A stretch of DNA of 64,000 nt from CAMAUF01 sp046152925 (GCA_046152925.1 JBJXFX010000058.1:72913-136912), one strand, 5' to 3'; shown: positions 1 to 8,381, numbered from the stretch's first letter. The notes: generated by a model not told the origin, from the letters alone. Translations and numbers: made by a program.

Positions 1-794
1 CCGTGCTGGCCATCGCCATCGACCCCGCGACGGCCCACCTGCTGCTTGGGGACGTCGCCCCGAGCGCATTCCTCACCGAAACTCTTGGCCGGACGATCAC
101 CTCGCTCGGCCGGCGCGGGAAGTACCTCCTCGCGCATCTCGACAACGGCCGCACCTGGGTGATCCACCTGCGGATGACGGGCCGGCTCGTCTGGCGCCCC
201 GCTGGCGCACCGGAGGAGCCGTATCAGCGCGGCGCCATCAGCCTGGATGGCGGCCACGACCTCCGCTGGTCGGACCTCCGCAAGTTCGGCACCTGGCGGA
301 TTGTCGAAGACCTCGACGCCTACTTCGCCAAGCGGTTAGGCCCCGAGCCGATCGACGGGACGTTCACGCTGGCGCAGTTCCGGGCCGCCCTCGCGAATCG
401 CCAGGCGCCCGTGAAGTCCGTGCTCCTCGACCAGCGCCGGGTGGCGGGGCTCGGCAACATCTACGTGGATGAAGCCCTGTATGAGGCGCGGATCCGGCCC
501 GACACGCTCGCGGGCGACGTCGGCCCGGCGGCCGCCAAACGCCTCTTCGAAGCGTCCCGCGCAGTCCTCGAACGAGGGATCGCCAATCGGGGCGCGAGCT
601 TCAAGGATTATGTCGACGGTCAGGGCAACCAGGGGACGCAGCACATGTTCGTCCAGGTCTTCCGGCGGACCGGCAAGCCGTGTTACGCCTGTGGCGCCAT
701 CATCGAGCGCGTCGTCATCGGCGGGCGTTCCACACACTTTTGCCCAGCCTGTCAGCCGAAAGCGCGGCGCAAACCCGCGCGGAACGAGGGATAA
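1..794 (+). CDS. mutM: Formamidopyrimidine-DNA glycosylase (Fpg/MutM), 5' partial
   Basis: Base-excision repair enzyme that removes oxidised purines such as 8-oxoguanine and nicks the abasic site. The reading frame is open at the left window edge, so the start codon and the catalytic Pro-Glu N-terminus lie outside. Visible are the H2TH region with the motif GNIYVDEALY about 150 residues into the visible part, and a C-terminal zinc finger of form C-x2-C-x16-C-x2-C (CYAC...CPAC), both hallmarks of Fpg/Nei. The finger and the family-typical remaining length argue for Fpg, though Nei cannot be fully excluded without the N-terminus. The stop at 792-794 is 3 bp before the next gene, so the genes are probably co-transcribed. 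Confidence 0.93.
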   Translation, partial: VLAIAIDPATAHLLLGDVAPSAFLTETLGRTITSLGRRGKYLLAHLDNGRTWVIHLRMTGRLVWRPAGAPEEPYQRGAISLDGGHDLRWSDLRKFGTWRIVEDLDAYFAKRLGPEPIDGTFTLAQFRAALANRQAPVKSVLLDQRRVAGLGNIYVDEALYEARIRPDTLAGDVGPAAAKRLFEASRAVLERGIANRGASFKDYVDGQGNQGTQHMFVQVFRRTGKPCYACGAIIERVVIGGRSTHFCPACQPKARRKPARNEG

Positions 795-797
795 GCC

Positions 798-1430
798 TTG
801 GACTACCCCGGTGGCCTCCGCGAACTCGACTTCCTTGATGCCTATCTGCGCGGGGCGCTGCGCAAGCCGCAGGTCGCCGCGGATGGGCTCCTCAGGGCGC
901 TCGTCTTCGCGGACCCAGCCGACCGGCCCGTGCTGGCGGGCGCGATCGCAGGCGAGCTCGCGGAGGCCTGCCGGCGGCTCGTCGCCGTCTGGGAAGCGCT
1001 GAGCGACCGCCGCCGGCCCATCGCCGCGGCCCTGATGGGCCCGCTGCCCGGCGCAGCCGCGTGGGTCGAATTCGCACAGCAAACGGCCACCCTGACGCCT
1101 GAGCAGGTGATCCGCGAGCTCGGGATCGGCGAGGCGGGCCTCCGCGCCGCGAAACACCTCCGGGAACACCCGGACCTGCCAGGGCTCACGGGCCTGGTCG
1201 TCGCCGCCGAGCAGGGGGCGGAGATGCTGCTGCTCCCACTGGCGGCGGCGGACGAAGGCTGGCTCGCGGGCATCGGCGGCGACGGCGAGACGATGGCGGC
1301 GAGCTTCGGCGTCGGCGAACCCGATGCCGCCGGCCTCGCCGACCTCACCGCCGCGTTCTGCGACGCCGCCCGCGCCTTCCTTGGCGCCTACCTCGATGGG
1401 CGGCGAACCGCCGGTTGGCGGCCAGAATGA
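798..1430 (+). CDS. Uncharacterised protein, 210 aa
   Basis: I do not recognise this protein. It starts with TTG 3 bp after the mutM stop and its TGA overlaps the ATG of the next gene (ATGA at 1427-1430), so it sits in the middle of a tight operon and codon phase is well supported. The product is Ala/Leu/Gly/Glu-rich, without signal peptide, clear membrane segment or Cys clusters. It looks like a soluble alpha/beta or helical protein, with segments such as LTPEQVIRELGIGEAGLRAAK. Neighbours (a DNA glycosylase and an aminopeptidase) give no firm hint. No better start than TTG is visible because of the short spacer. Confidence 0.7.
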   Translation: MDYPGGLRELDFLDAYLRGALRKPQVAADGLLRALVFADPADRPVLAGAIAGELAEACRRLVAVWEALSDRRRPIAAALMGPLPGAAAWVEFAQQTATLTPEQVIRELGIGEAGLRAAKHLREHPDLPGLTGLVVAAEQGAEMLLLPLAAADEGWLAGIGGDGETMAASFGVGEPDAAGLADLTAAFCDAARAFLGAYLDGRRTAGWRPE

Positions 1431-2431
1431 GCGGCGCACTGACGCCTGGCCGCTACGACGCGATCACGGATGTCACAGGGATCACCGTCGGACATTGGAC
1501 AGACCGCCGCCGCGCCACAGGCTGCACGGTCATCCTTTGTCCGGCCGCCACTGGGGCCGCTGTCGATGTGCGCGGCGGCGCCCCTGGCAGCCGGGAGACC
1601 GATGTCCTCGGGATGGCGAACGTCGTCCGCACCTGCCACGCGGTCGTTTTCGCGGGCGGCAGCGCCTTTGGGCTGGCCGCTGCGCACGGGGTCGTCCGGC
1701 TCCTCGACGAGCAGGGCGTTGGCTTCGAAACCACCGTTCGGAAGGTCCCGATCGTCTCGGCAGCCGTGATCTTCGACCTTGCCGTCGGCGATGCCCAAGC
1801 GAGCCCCGGCGACGCCGAAGGATATGCGGCGGCGGCGGCGGCCAAGGGTGGCCGAATCGCCCAGGGCTCCGTCGGGGCCGGGACGGGCGCGACGGTCGCC
1901 AAGCTGCTCGGCAACGAAGGCCGCCTCAAGGGCGGGGTCGGGACGGCCAGCCTCACCGGCCCTGGCGGGCTCGTGGTCGGCGCGCTAGCGGTCACCAACG
2001 CCGTCGGGGCGATTTACGACCCCGCGGACGGCACGCTCGTCGCTGGCCCGAGGCGCGCCGATGGGGCGATGGCCGGTCTGGCCGAGACCGTCGAGCTGCG
2101 GCGCGCGCGCATGCAGGCGCTGGTCGCTACGCAGGCGCGCGAGAACACGACGCTCGTCTGTATCGCGACCAACACAGCTTTCCCACACGCGGCCTTGCAG
2201 CGCCTCGCCTACCAGGCCCACGACGGTCTCGCGCGGACAATCGTGCCGGCGCACACCCTCGGGGACGGCGACATCGCCTTCGCCGTCGCCGTCGGGACGC
2301 GCGAACCGGCCCCCGACGACGCATTGCTCGCGGGCATCCTGACGACGCTCGCCGTGGAGCGGGCCGTGCTCCGGAGCGTGCGTCTCGCGCGCCCGGTGGC
2401 CGGCGTCCCGGCTTCACTCCGAACTGCCTAG
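1427..2431 (+). CDS. P1 family peptidase (DmpA/BapA-like, self-processing)
   Basis: Member of the DmpA family of N-terminal nucleophile hydrolases, aminopeptidases that release D-amino acids or beta-alanyl residues from small peptides. The N-terminus has the family pattern DAITDVTGITVGHWTD, followed by the glycine-rich core (FAGGSAFGLAAAHGVVRLLDE). The predicted autocleavage site is in NTTLVCIATN around residues 241-242, where a Thr would become the new N-terminus and nucleophile. DmpA itself uses Ser; Thr occurs in many P1 homologues. Length 334 aa fits the unprocessed family. ATG at 1427 overlaps the preceding TGA; an in-frame upstream TTG at 1415 is possible but less likely. No signal peptide, so cytoplasmic. 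Confidence 0.9.
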   Translation: MSGALTPGRYDAITDVTGITVGHWTDRRRATGCTVILCPAATGAAVDVRGGAPGSRETDVLGMANVVRTCHAVVFAGGSAFGLAAAHGVVRLLDEQGVGFETTVRKVPIVSAAVIFDLAVGDAQASPGDAEGYAAAAAAKGGRIAQGSVGAGTGATVAKLLGNEGRLKGGVGTASLTGPGGLVVGALAVTNAVGAIYDPADGTLVAGPRRADGAMAGLAETVELRRARMQALVATQARENTTLVCIATNTAFPHAALQRLAYQAHDGLARTIVPAHTLGDGDIAFAVAVGTREPAPDDALLAGILTTLAVERAVLRSVRLARPVAGVPASLRTA

Positions 2432-2460
2432 AACTCCACGAGAATCGGCCTTTCGACGGA

Positions 2461-2490
2461 TTGGCAAATGGTTAACGTAGGGTTTAGCCT
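2461..2490 (+). promoter_or_regulatory. Candidate promoter of cupredoxin gene
   Basis: TTGGCA (2461-2466), an 18-nt spacer, then TAGCCT (2485-2490). The same 18-nt spacing occurs in the better promoters of this window. A small inverted repeat GTAGG/CCTAC (2477-2481 and 2488-2492) overlaps the -10 side. Sequence match only. Confidence 0.35.
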
Positions 2491-2539
2491 ACCGCACGAC
2501 CGTCCGCACACCCCAGGTGCGACGGAGGAGAGGGAGTTC

Positions 2540-3652
2540 GTGAAACGATTCTTGGCATTACCAGTCGCAGCGGTTGCACTGTCTGGCGTGCTCGCGAGCA
2601 CCGGCCTACAGAGCGCCGATGCCGCCGACCAGACACTCACGGTCCGCGCCGGCGAGGCGTATGAAGAGGCCTCGGTGAACCTCTTCCTGCCGGCCAACGT
2701 GACCGTCATCACGGGGACGACGTTGCGCTGGGCGGTCTCGGACATTGAGCCGCACAGCATCACGATGTTCCAGGGCCAGCCCCCGGCCGATGAGCCGGCG
2801 CCCGACCCATCACCAGCGACGTTCCCGAACAGCAAGAACGTCGTCAACTCCGGCCTCATCTTCCCGAGTGGTCCGGCCAAGGCCACCTACGACGTGAAGT
2901 TCGCGAAGGCCGGCTCCTACGACTACTTCTGCATCATCCACCCGAACATGACGGGCGTGATCACCGTCGTCGACGAGGGGTCGGCTGCCGCACCCGGGGC
3001 CGACAATCAGCTATCGCTCGACGCCCGCGGCAACGCGGAGTTCAACTCGGCCAGCTTCGAGGCCAAGGCTGCTCTCGCGGCGCTCAAGAGCCGGCCGACG
3101 GAAGTCGTGAACAAGGCCGGCGGCGCCAAGGCCTACACCGTCAAGCTCGGCACTGAAACCCCGAACACGCAGGCGAACATCAACCAGCCCGCCAAGCTTA
3201 CGATCACCGCGGGCGACTCCGTTGTCTTCAAGTCGCTGGAGCAGGTCCCGCACACAGCGACCTTCGGCGCGCTCCCGCCCGGCGACCCGTTTGAAGCCCC
3301 CGCTTCGAAGCCGGGCTCCGCGGTCGATGGTACGGCGACGGTCAACTCTGGCGTGCTTCTCAGCATCCCAGATCCATCGCAGGCCAACTCATTCGAGATG
3401 ACCTTCCCGAAGCCGGGGACCTACAAGTACTACTGCGCCATCCATAGCGGCACGCTGCCGGATGGCACGATCGTGGGCCAGCAGGGCGAGATCACGGTCG
3501 TCGCCCGGCCGTCGGCCCCCGGCGCACCGAACACCGGCTCCGGCCTCGTTGCGGCCCAACAGGACGGCCAAAGCGGTTGGTTGCTGGTGATCGGGGCAAC
3601 CCTCGCGGCGCTGATCGTCGCAGGCGGCAGCCTCGCCTACGCACGCAAGTAA
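2540..3652 (+). CDS. Exported two-domain cupredoxin, membrane-anchored
   Basis: Blue-copper type protein for electron transfer or copper handling on the outside of the membrane. The start chosen is GTG 2540, because it follows GGAGGAGAGGGAG and directly opens a signal peptide (KRFLALPVAAVALSG...); an in-frame ATG at 2468 would add 24 non-signal residues. Domain 1 holds candidate copper ligands in EPHSIT and FCIIHPNM (His, Cys, His, Met). Domain 2 has VPHTATF and YYCAIHSG with no Met in the same spacing, so its site may differ. A C-terminal helix (GWLLVIGATLAALIVAGG) plus a short basic tail would anchor it. The following gene is another cupredoxin, separated by a strong hairpin. Confidence 0.85.
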   Translation: MKRFLALPVAAVALSGVLASTGLQSADAADQTLTVRAGEAYEEASVNLFLPANVTVITGTTLRWAVSDIEPHSITMFQGQPPADEPAPDPSPATFPNSKNVVNSGLIFPSGPAKATYDVKFAKAGSYDYFCIIHPNMTGVITVVDEGSAAAPGADNQLSLDARGNAEFNSASFEAKAALAALKSRPTEVVNKAGGAKAYTVKLGTETPNTQANINQPAKLTITAGDSVVFKSLEQVPHTATFGALPPGDPFEAPASKPGSAVDGTATVNSGVLLSIPDPSQANSFEMTFPKPGTYKYYCAIHSGTLPDGTIVGQQGEITVVARPSAPGAPNTGSGLVAAQQDGQSGWLLVIGATLAALIVAGGSLAYARK

Positions 3653-3677
3653 TCGCAAACGCGTCACGCGACGTACT

Positions 3678-3709
3678 GGGAATGGCCGGGTGTTCACCCG
3701 GCCATTCCC
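3678..3709 (+). terminator. 14-bp perfect hairpin, terminator-like
   Basis: Arms GGGAATGGCCGGGT (3678-3691) and ACCCGGCCATTCCC (3696-3709) with a GTTC tetraloop, 25 bp after the stop of the first cupredoxin. There is no T tract. It could end or attenuate transcription between the two cupredoxin genes or stabilise the upstream mRNA. Confidence 0.6.
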
Positions 3710-3728
3710 TATCCAGGAGACCCGCCCC

Positions 3729-4379
3729 ATGCCTCCTTCGATCACCCGTGCCCTGATGATCCTTCCGGCCCTCGCCGCCATCGCCCTTGCGGCCTGCGGC
3801 GGGGGGGACTCAGGCACGTCGAGCCCTACCGCGGCGGCGACCACAACGACGGCCACCCCCACCACGACCACGCCGGCTTCGACAACCGTGACGACAACCG
3901 CCACCAGGACGGCCGCAACGGCGAGCGCGACCGCAGCGACTTCGAGCCCAACGGCCGCGGCCGCAACGGCGACGCGGACCCCGACCCCGGCTGCGCAGGC
4001 GACGGCAACGCCCGCAGCCGCGACCCCAACTCCGGGGGCGACTCAGCCGCCGCCCACGCCCACCCGGGCGCCCGCAAGCCCGACTCCCATCCCAGCCACC
4101 CCGACCGCCAGCGGGGAAGGGCCACGGAACGTGACGGTCACCGTCAACGACAACTTCTTCTCCCCCTCACAGCTCTCGCTCCCGCGTGGGAGCACGGTGA
4201 CCTGGACCTGGGCTGGAGAAGCAATCCACGACGTGACCGGGCCGTTCGGGCGAAGCGAGCTGCAAAAGTCCGGGTCGTTCACCTTAACGTTTAGTCAGGC
4301 CGGGACGTTTCAGTACGTGTGCTCGGTCCACAACGCACCTCCGGCTACGTTCATGCGCGGCACCATCGTGATTCAGTAG
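3729..4379 (+). CDS. Cupredoxin-domain lipoprotein
   Basis: Predicted lipoprotein with a C-terminal plastocyanin/azurin-like domain. ATG 3729 follows CAGGAGAC and opens a signal peptide ending in the lipobox LAAC, after which Cys would be lipidated. Next comes a roughly 100-residue Thr/Ala/Pro-rich low-complexity stretch (about residues 25-125), probably an extended, flexible stalk. The final about 85 residues are the cupredoxin fold: VTVNDNFFSPSQLSLPRGSTVTW, HDVTG (His ligand), then FQYVCSVHNAPPATFMRG (Cys, His, Met ligands). It is likely a membrane-tethered electron carrier or copper protein. The earlier in-frame start at 3690 would lack the signal sequence. Confidence 0.85.
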   Translation: MPPSITRALMILPALAAIALAACGGGDSGTSSPTAAATTTTATPTTTTPASTTVTTTATRTAATASATAATSSPTAAAATATRTPTPAAQATATPAAATPTPGATQPPPTPTRAPASPTPIPATPTASGEGPRNVTVTVNDNFFSPSQLSLPRGSTVTWTWAGEAIHDVTGPFGRSELQKSGSFTLTFSQAGTFQYVCSVHNAPPATFMRGTIVIQ

Positions 4380-4387
4380 ACCGGCGA

Positions 4388-4401
4388 CCCCCGACTGGGG
4401 G
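4388..4401 (+). terminator. Small GC hairpin after the cupredoxin gene
   Basis: CCCCC (4388-4392), GACT loop, GGGGG (4397-4401), 9 bp after the lipoprotein stop. Short stem without a T tract, so only a weak terminator candidate. Confidence 0.3.
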
Positions 4402-4433
4402 CTATGAACTCGCGAAACAAGGAGGCAGGCTCG

Positions 4434-4853
4434 TTGATTAGGCGGTATCGGCTTCGGGGAGCGGACGTGGTGACGGAAACCGTCGACGGTGAGGCCCTGA
4501 TCGTCGACCTCGCCACTGGGACCTATTACAGCGCCCATGGACTGGCCGAATACGCCTGGACGGCGCTGGCGTCTGGCTACACTCCTGAGCAGGTCGCCGC
4601 CGCCGTCCGCGAGGGTTCGGACGCCGGTAAGCCCGCCGTCGACCAATGGCTCGAGGACCTCGTCGCGCAGATCATGAGCGACGACCTGCTCCAGGCCGGT
4701 GGAGCAGCTCCGGCTGCCCCACTTGGGCCGCCGCCCCGCATCGCGTTCGAGCCCGTCCTGCTCCGAAAGTTCACGGATATGCAGGAACTGCTCATCCTCG
4801 ACCCAATCCATGATGTAGATGAAGCCGCGGGCTGGCCCGCCGCGAAGCCATGA
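4434..4853 (+). CDS. PqqD family protein (RiPP recognition element)
   Basis: PqqD-like proteins bind leader peptides of ribosomal peptides and hand them to modifying enzymes. The core is here: YRLRGADVVTETVDGEALIVDLATGTYYSAHGLAEYAWTALASGYTPE, followed by a winged helical segment and an extra C-terminal tail of about 40 residues. I place the start at TTG 4434 because AAGGAGG (4419-4425) is 8 nt upstream; an ATG at 4404 lacks a ribosome site and would add ten residues. The gene overlaps the HprK-like kinase by ATGA (4850-4853) and heads a five-gene operon. No precursor peptide gene was seen next to it, so the partner peptide, if any, is unknown. Confidence 0.8.
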   Translation: MIRRYRLRGADVVTETVDGEALIVDLATGTYYSAHGLAEYAWTALASGYTPEQVAAAVREGSDAGKPAVDQWLEDLVAQIMSDDLLQAGGAAPAAPLGPPPRIAFEPVLLRKFTDMQELLILDPIHDVDEAAGWPAAKP

Positions 4854-5917
4854 CGGGCCCGTCGAACTCGCGGAACTGCGAATGGGACGCGATGGCTGGG
4901 GCCTATGCGTCGGCGGCCGAACGCACTGGCGAGCACATCGTGCGACGGGCGGTGGCTGGCTTGCAGGTCGAGGTGCGATTCGCGGGGCCTGCCCTCATCC
5001 CCTACGTCCTCCCCGCGTTCGACCACCTTCCCGAGCTCAGCCCGGGGCCAGACCTGGTCATTCGAGCATGGGAGTCGGCGGCGACGGGCGTCGCCCTGCC
5101 GCCAGAAGCCGGCGTCCTCTCTGAACACACCCGGCGAGGCCTACCAGGCGAGGGGCCGGTGGACGGGATCGCGACGTCCTTCCTTTTCGGGAGCGGCGGG
5201 CTCAGCTTCTACCGGACCGCAACCGGCGAGGCCTATTACTGGATGCCGAGTGCCGCCGCTACGCCGTACTACGACCGCTGTACGCCGCTCAAGGCCATCC
5301 TCCACTGGTTCCTCGGGGAGCGGGGCGCCCACATCCTCCATGGGGGCGTGGTCGGCGAGGCCGGCCGCGGGGTGCTGATCGCCGGCGGATCCGGTGCAGG
5401 CAAATCGACCACCTGTCTCGCTTCGTTGTCCGGGGGCTTGGATTACGTCTCGGACGACCACTGCGCCCTCACCTGGGACGGCGATGGGGCGCCCGTTGCC
5501 CAGAGCATCTATGCCAGTGGGAAGCTGACCGTCCCGTCCTTGGAGTTGCTGCCGGAGTTCAAGCCACAGGTGGCGAACGCAGCGAGTCTGGCAACGGAGA
5601 AGGGCCTCTTGCTGCTTACGGCTCGGTATCGCGCGCAGCTTCCTGTTCGGGCAAGGCTGGCCGCCATGGTGGTCTTGGCCCAAACCACGGGCCGCCCTCG
5701 AATCGAATCGATCGGCGGGGGAGCAGCCCTCACCGCGTTGGCGCCGTCCACGCTGCTCCAACTCCCGGGCGCGCGCGCCGAAGCGCTCCGGCAGATGGGC
5801 CGGCTCGCACGTGTGCTCCCGGCGTTCCGCCTCCATCTCGGCGACGACGTCCGGGCCGTGCCGGACGCCATTCGCAACCTGCTCCAATCGGTCGGCCCAC
5901 CGGTCCCCGCGAAATGA
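4850..5917 (+). CDS. HPr kinase-like P-loop protein (HprK-related)
   Basis: Resembles HprK-type kinases paired with PqqD-like proteins; in some lasso-peptide clusters such kinases phosphorylate the precursor. A Walker A motif GSGAGKST lies near residue 180 (GGVVGEAGRGVLIAGGSGAGKS), and the HprK-type acidic motif DYVSDDHCAL follows about 25 residues later. The N-terminal about 150 residues have the usual variable domain (FLFGSGGLSFYRT, ILHWFLGERGAHILHGG). Length 355 aa. It overlaps the PqqD gene by 4 bp and the next glycosyltransferase by 4 bp (ATGA 5914-5917), so the five genes are translated as a unit. The true substrate, peptide or small molecule, cannot be told from sequence. Confidence 0.8.
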   Translation: MTGPSNSRNCEWDAMAGAYASAAERTGEHIVRRAVAGLQVEVRFAGPALIPYVLPAFDHLPELSPGPDLVIRAWESAATGVALPPEAGVLSEHTRRGLPGEGPVDGIATSFLFGSGGLSFYRTATGEAYYWMPSAAATPYYDRCTPLKAILHWFLGERGAHILHGGVVGEAGRGVLIAGGSGAGKSTTCLASLSGGLDYVSDDHCALTWDGDGAPVAQSIYASGKLTVPSLELLPEFKPQVANAASLATEKGLLLLTARYRAQLPVRARLAAMVVLAQTTGRPRIESIGGGAALTALAPSTLLQLPGARAEALRQMGRLARVLPAFRLHLGDDVRAVPDAIRNLLQSVGPPVPAK

Positions 5918-6585
5918 CAGCCCGAGTAAGCGTCATCGTCCCGGTCTACAACGGCGCCCGGTATCTCGGCGAAGCGCTTGCGTCCGTCGCTGCCCAGACC
6001 CTGCCGGCTTACGAGGTCATCGTGGTTGACGACGGTTCAACGGATGAGAGCCTCGAGGTCGCACGGGCGGCGGGGGCTGTGTGTCTTTCGCAAGCGAACG
6101 CCGGGCCTTCGGTCGCCCGGAATGCAGGCGTGGCCGCTTCGAGCGGGGAGCTCATCGCCTTCCTCGACGCAGACGACCGATGGCTGCCGGGCAAGCTTGC
6201 CGCCCAAGTTCGGGCCCTGGCCGCTTCCGATGCGGGATTTTGCATCTGCGAGTTCGAACACTTCTTCCACGGGCCCCGATCGACCACGTACAACTACCCG
6301 GACGCAGGGGTGCCTCAACCCGGGCTCATCCCGTCGTGTTGGCTCATCACGCGCGAAGCGTGGACTGATGTCGGGCCGTTCAACCCGGACTACCGCCAGG
6401 CCGAGGATGTCGATTGGCTCTCCCGGCAGATGCGCGCGCGAGTGCCGCGCGTCACGGTCGCCGAAACCCTCGTCCAGAAACGGATCCACCCCGGCAACCT
6501 CACGGCCAACGTCGGGGAAGCGCGCACCTACTATTTGAAGGCCCTCCGCCAATCGGCCCGCCGGAATGAAGAGGTCACGCCGTGA
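5914..6585 (+). CDS. Family 2 glycosyltransferase (first of two)
   Basis: GT-A fold glycosyltransferase transferring a sugar from a nucleotide-sugar donor. It opens with VSVIVPVYNGARYLGEALASVAAQTLPAYEV and then VVDDGSTDES, the standard nucleotide-binding start; the metal-binding FLDADDRW (DxD) is near residue 85. A QAEDVDWLSRQMRA segment fits the GT2 catalytic 'ED' region. At 223 aa it is short, lacking the extra C-terminal domain or membrane helices of polymer synthases. Overlaps both neighbours by 4 bp. The acceptor is unknown; the context suggests decoration of a product of this operon or of a surface glycan. Confidence 0.88.
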   Translation: MTARVSVIVPVYNGARYLGEALASVAAQTLPAYEVIVVDDGSTDESLEVARAAGAVCLSQANAGPSVARNAGVAASSGELIAFLDADDRWLPGKLAAQVRALAASDAGFCICEFEHFFHGPRSTTYNYPDAGVPQPGLIPSCWLITREAWTDVGPFNPDYRQAEDVDWLSRQMRARVPRVTVAETLVQKRIHPGNLTANVGEARTYYLKALRQSARRNEEVTP

Positions 6586-7244
6586 CCAGCGAGCCGCTCG
6601 TCTCCGTGATCGTCCCGTGCTTCAACGGTCTGCCGTACGTCTTGGAGGCGGTCGCAAGCATCGAGGCGCAGGACTACGGGCATTGGGAGCTGGTCGTGGT
6701 CGATGATGGGTCAACGGACGGCTCTGCGGCGGCCATCCGGGCGGCGTGTCCCCGCGCGGTCGTCCACGTTGAGCCCCATGCGGGCGTTGGCGCCGCGCGG
6801 AATCGCGGCATCGAACGTGCGCGTGGCGAGGTCCTCGCCTTCCTCGACGCCGACGACATTGCTCGCCCCCACCGGCTCCGGCTCGGCCTGGCCGCGCTCG
6901 CAAGCGGCGTCGACACGGTCTTCGGGGCGATTGTCCAGTTCCAAATCGGCCCCGGCGGCCTCCGCCGCGATCGGCCCCCGCAGCCAGGGGTCGCTGCCAC
7001 GGGCTGCATGATGACGCGCGACGCCGCAGCGCGGCTCGGCCCGTTCGATGAGTCCCTTCGCGGTGGCGAGTTCATCGAGTGGTGGTCCCGTGCGGCAGGC
7101 GCCAGGGTGACCTCCGTCACCGTCCCGGAGGTCATCGGCGACCGGCGCATCCACGACCGGAACATGGGCCGCGACCCAGCCTCGCGGCTGGAGCTGCTGC
7201 GCGCCGTGCGCGCCTCCATGGCACGTCGCGAAGGTGGCGCGTGA
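6582..7244 (+). CDS. Family 2 glycosyltransferase (second of two)
   Basis: Second short GT-A glycosyltransferase, 220 aa, similar in layout to the preceding gene and probably an old duplicate: VSVIVPCFNGLPYVLEAVASIEAQDYGHWE, VVDDGSTDGS and FLDADDIARPHRL (DxD). The catalytic region GGEFIEWWSRAAG replaces the sister's QAEDVDWLSRQ, so the two probably differ in acceptor. Start GTG 6582 overlaps the previous TGA (GTGA). The stop overlaps the next ATG (TGATG at 7242-7246). Cytoplasmic, with no membrane segment. Confidence 0.87.
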   Translation: MTSEPLVSVIVPCFNGLPYVLEAVASIEAQDYGHWELVVVDDGSTDGSAAAIRAACPRAVVHVEPHAGVGAARNRGIERARGEVLAFLDADDIARPHRLRLGLAALASGVDTVFGAIVQFQIGPGGLRRDRPPQPGVAATGCMMTRDAAARLGPFDESLRGGEFIEWWSRAAGARVTSVTVPEVIGDRRIHDRNMGRDPASRLELLRAVRASMARREGGA

Positions 7245-8374
7245 TGGCCGATCGACCACCGGACCTCCGCCTCCCCGACCGTGCGCAAACGCTGCTCCTT
7301 CAGGCCGCGATCCGCGCCGACGGAGCGGCCGTCGACGCATGGCGGCGCTGGGGCGCCGTCGTCGCCTTCGACGACGTCGATGGGCCATCGCTCGCCGTGT
7401 TGCCCGCCGTCGCCCACAACCTGCAACGCGCCGGCCACGCCGATGAGCTGACGCCGCGCCTCAAGGGGATTGCGCGGCTCGCCTGGGTGCGGAACCAGCT
7501 GCACATCGCGGGCGCCGCCCAGGCGGCCCACGTCCTCAGCGAGGCAGGGATCCCGGTGATGGCCCTCAAGGGCATACCGCTCCTCGCCCGCCACTACCCC
7601 GACGCGGGCATGCGGCCGATGGCCGATGTCGACCTCCTCGTGCACCCCACCGACGCCGGCGCCGCCGACCAGCAGCTTCGCAATGCGGGCTGGCGCCGTA
7701 CGAGCGAGCGACCCATCGCGGCCCTTCAGGCCCGGGCGCACGCGGCCGACCTCACAAGCCCGAACGGCGCGGCGCTCGACCTCCATTGGCGGCCCATCGC
7801 GCAGTCGTGGGATGCCGCTCTGGACGACGCGGTCTGGTCGCGCGCGACCCCAGCCACCGTCACCCAGCTGACCGTGCCGGCTGCCGCGCCGGAGGACCTC
7901 CTCTTCCACATCATCGTCCACGGCGTGCGCGGCTACCCCAACCAGGTGATCCGCTGGGTGATCGACGCCGCGATGGTCCTCGGGAGCACGCCGGAATTCG
8001 ACTGGGACCTTTTCTTCAAGACGGCAGTCGCGCGCCGGCTCACCTCGGCGACCGTGCTCGGCCTCACCTACCTTCGCGAGCAACAGATAGCGGTGCCCGA
8101 AGACATCGTGGAACGGCTCGCCCGCGTCCGCCCATCACTACCAGAACGGCTGGAGCGGGGCCTTCGACCGGGCGCGGGAGCAGTCGCCTGGATGACGAAG
8201 TTCGAGGCGCCCGTTTACCTTCGGAGCACGCGCGGGTGGCCCGTGCACCGTCGGGTGACGGGTATTCCGGCATATCTTGGCGTCGCCTGGGATGTCGCGC
8301 CGAAGCGGGTGCCGGGCGAGTTCCTGCGGCGAGGCCGGCGGGTCGCGGTCGGTGCGTTCAGCCGCCGCGCGTAG
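7244..8374 (+). CDS. Nucleotidyltransferase family protein (PF14907-type)
   Basis: Matches the NTP_transf_5 group of nucleotidyltransferase-like proteins often found beside PqqD and HprK-like genes in lasso-peptide and exopolysaccharide loci. Key segments are IPVMALKGIPLLARHYPDAGMRPMADVDLLVHP (the D-x-D of the nucleotidyltransferase core), then ALDLHWRPI and LLFHIIVHGVRG, where histidines typical of the family occur. The C-terminal half is helical. ATG 7244 overlaps the previous stop by one base; SD-like sequence is inside the upstream gene. Length 376 aa. It ends the operon, 7 bp before the convergent DUF2283 gene. Substrate unknown. Confidence 0.8.
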   Translation: MADRPPDLRLPDRAQTLLLQAAIRADGAAVDAWRRWGAVVAFDDVDGPSLAVLPAVAHNLQRAGHADELTPRLKGIARLAWVRNQLHIAGAAQAAHVLSEAGIPVMALKGIPLLARHYPDAGMRPMADVDLLVHPTDAGAADQQLRNAGWRRTSERPIAALQARAHAADLTSPNGAALDLHWRPIAQSWDAALDDAVWSRATPATVTQLTVPAAAPEDLLFHIIVHGVRGYPNQVIRWVIDAAMVLGSTPEFDWDLFFKTAVARRLTSATVLGLTYLREQQIAVPEDIVERLARVRPSLPERLERGLRPGAGAVAWMTKFEAPVYLRSTRGWPVHRRVTGIPAYLGVAWDVAPKRVPGEFLRRGRRVAVGAFSRRA

Positions 8375-8381
8375 GGCAACG

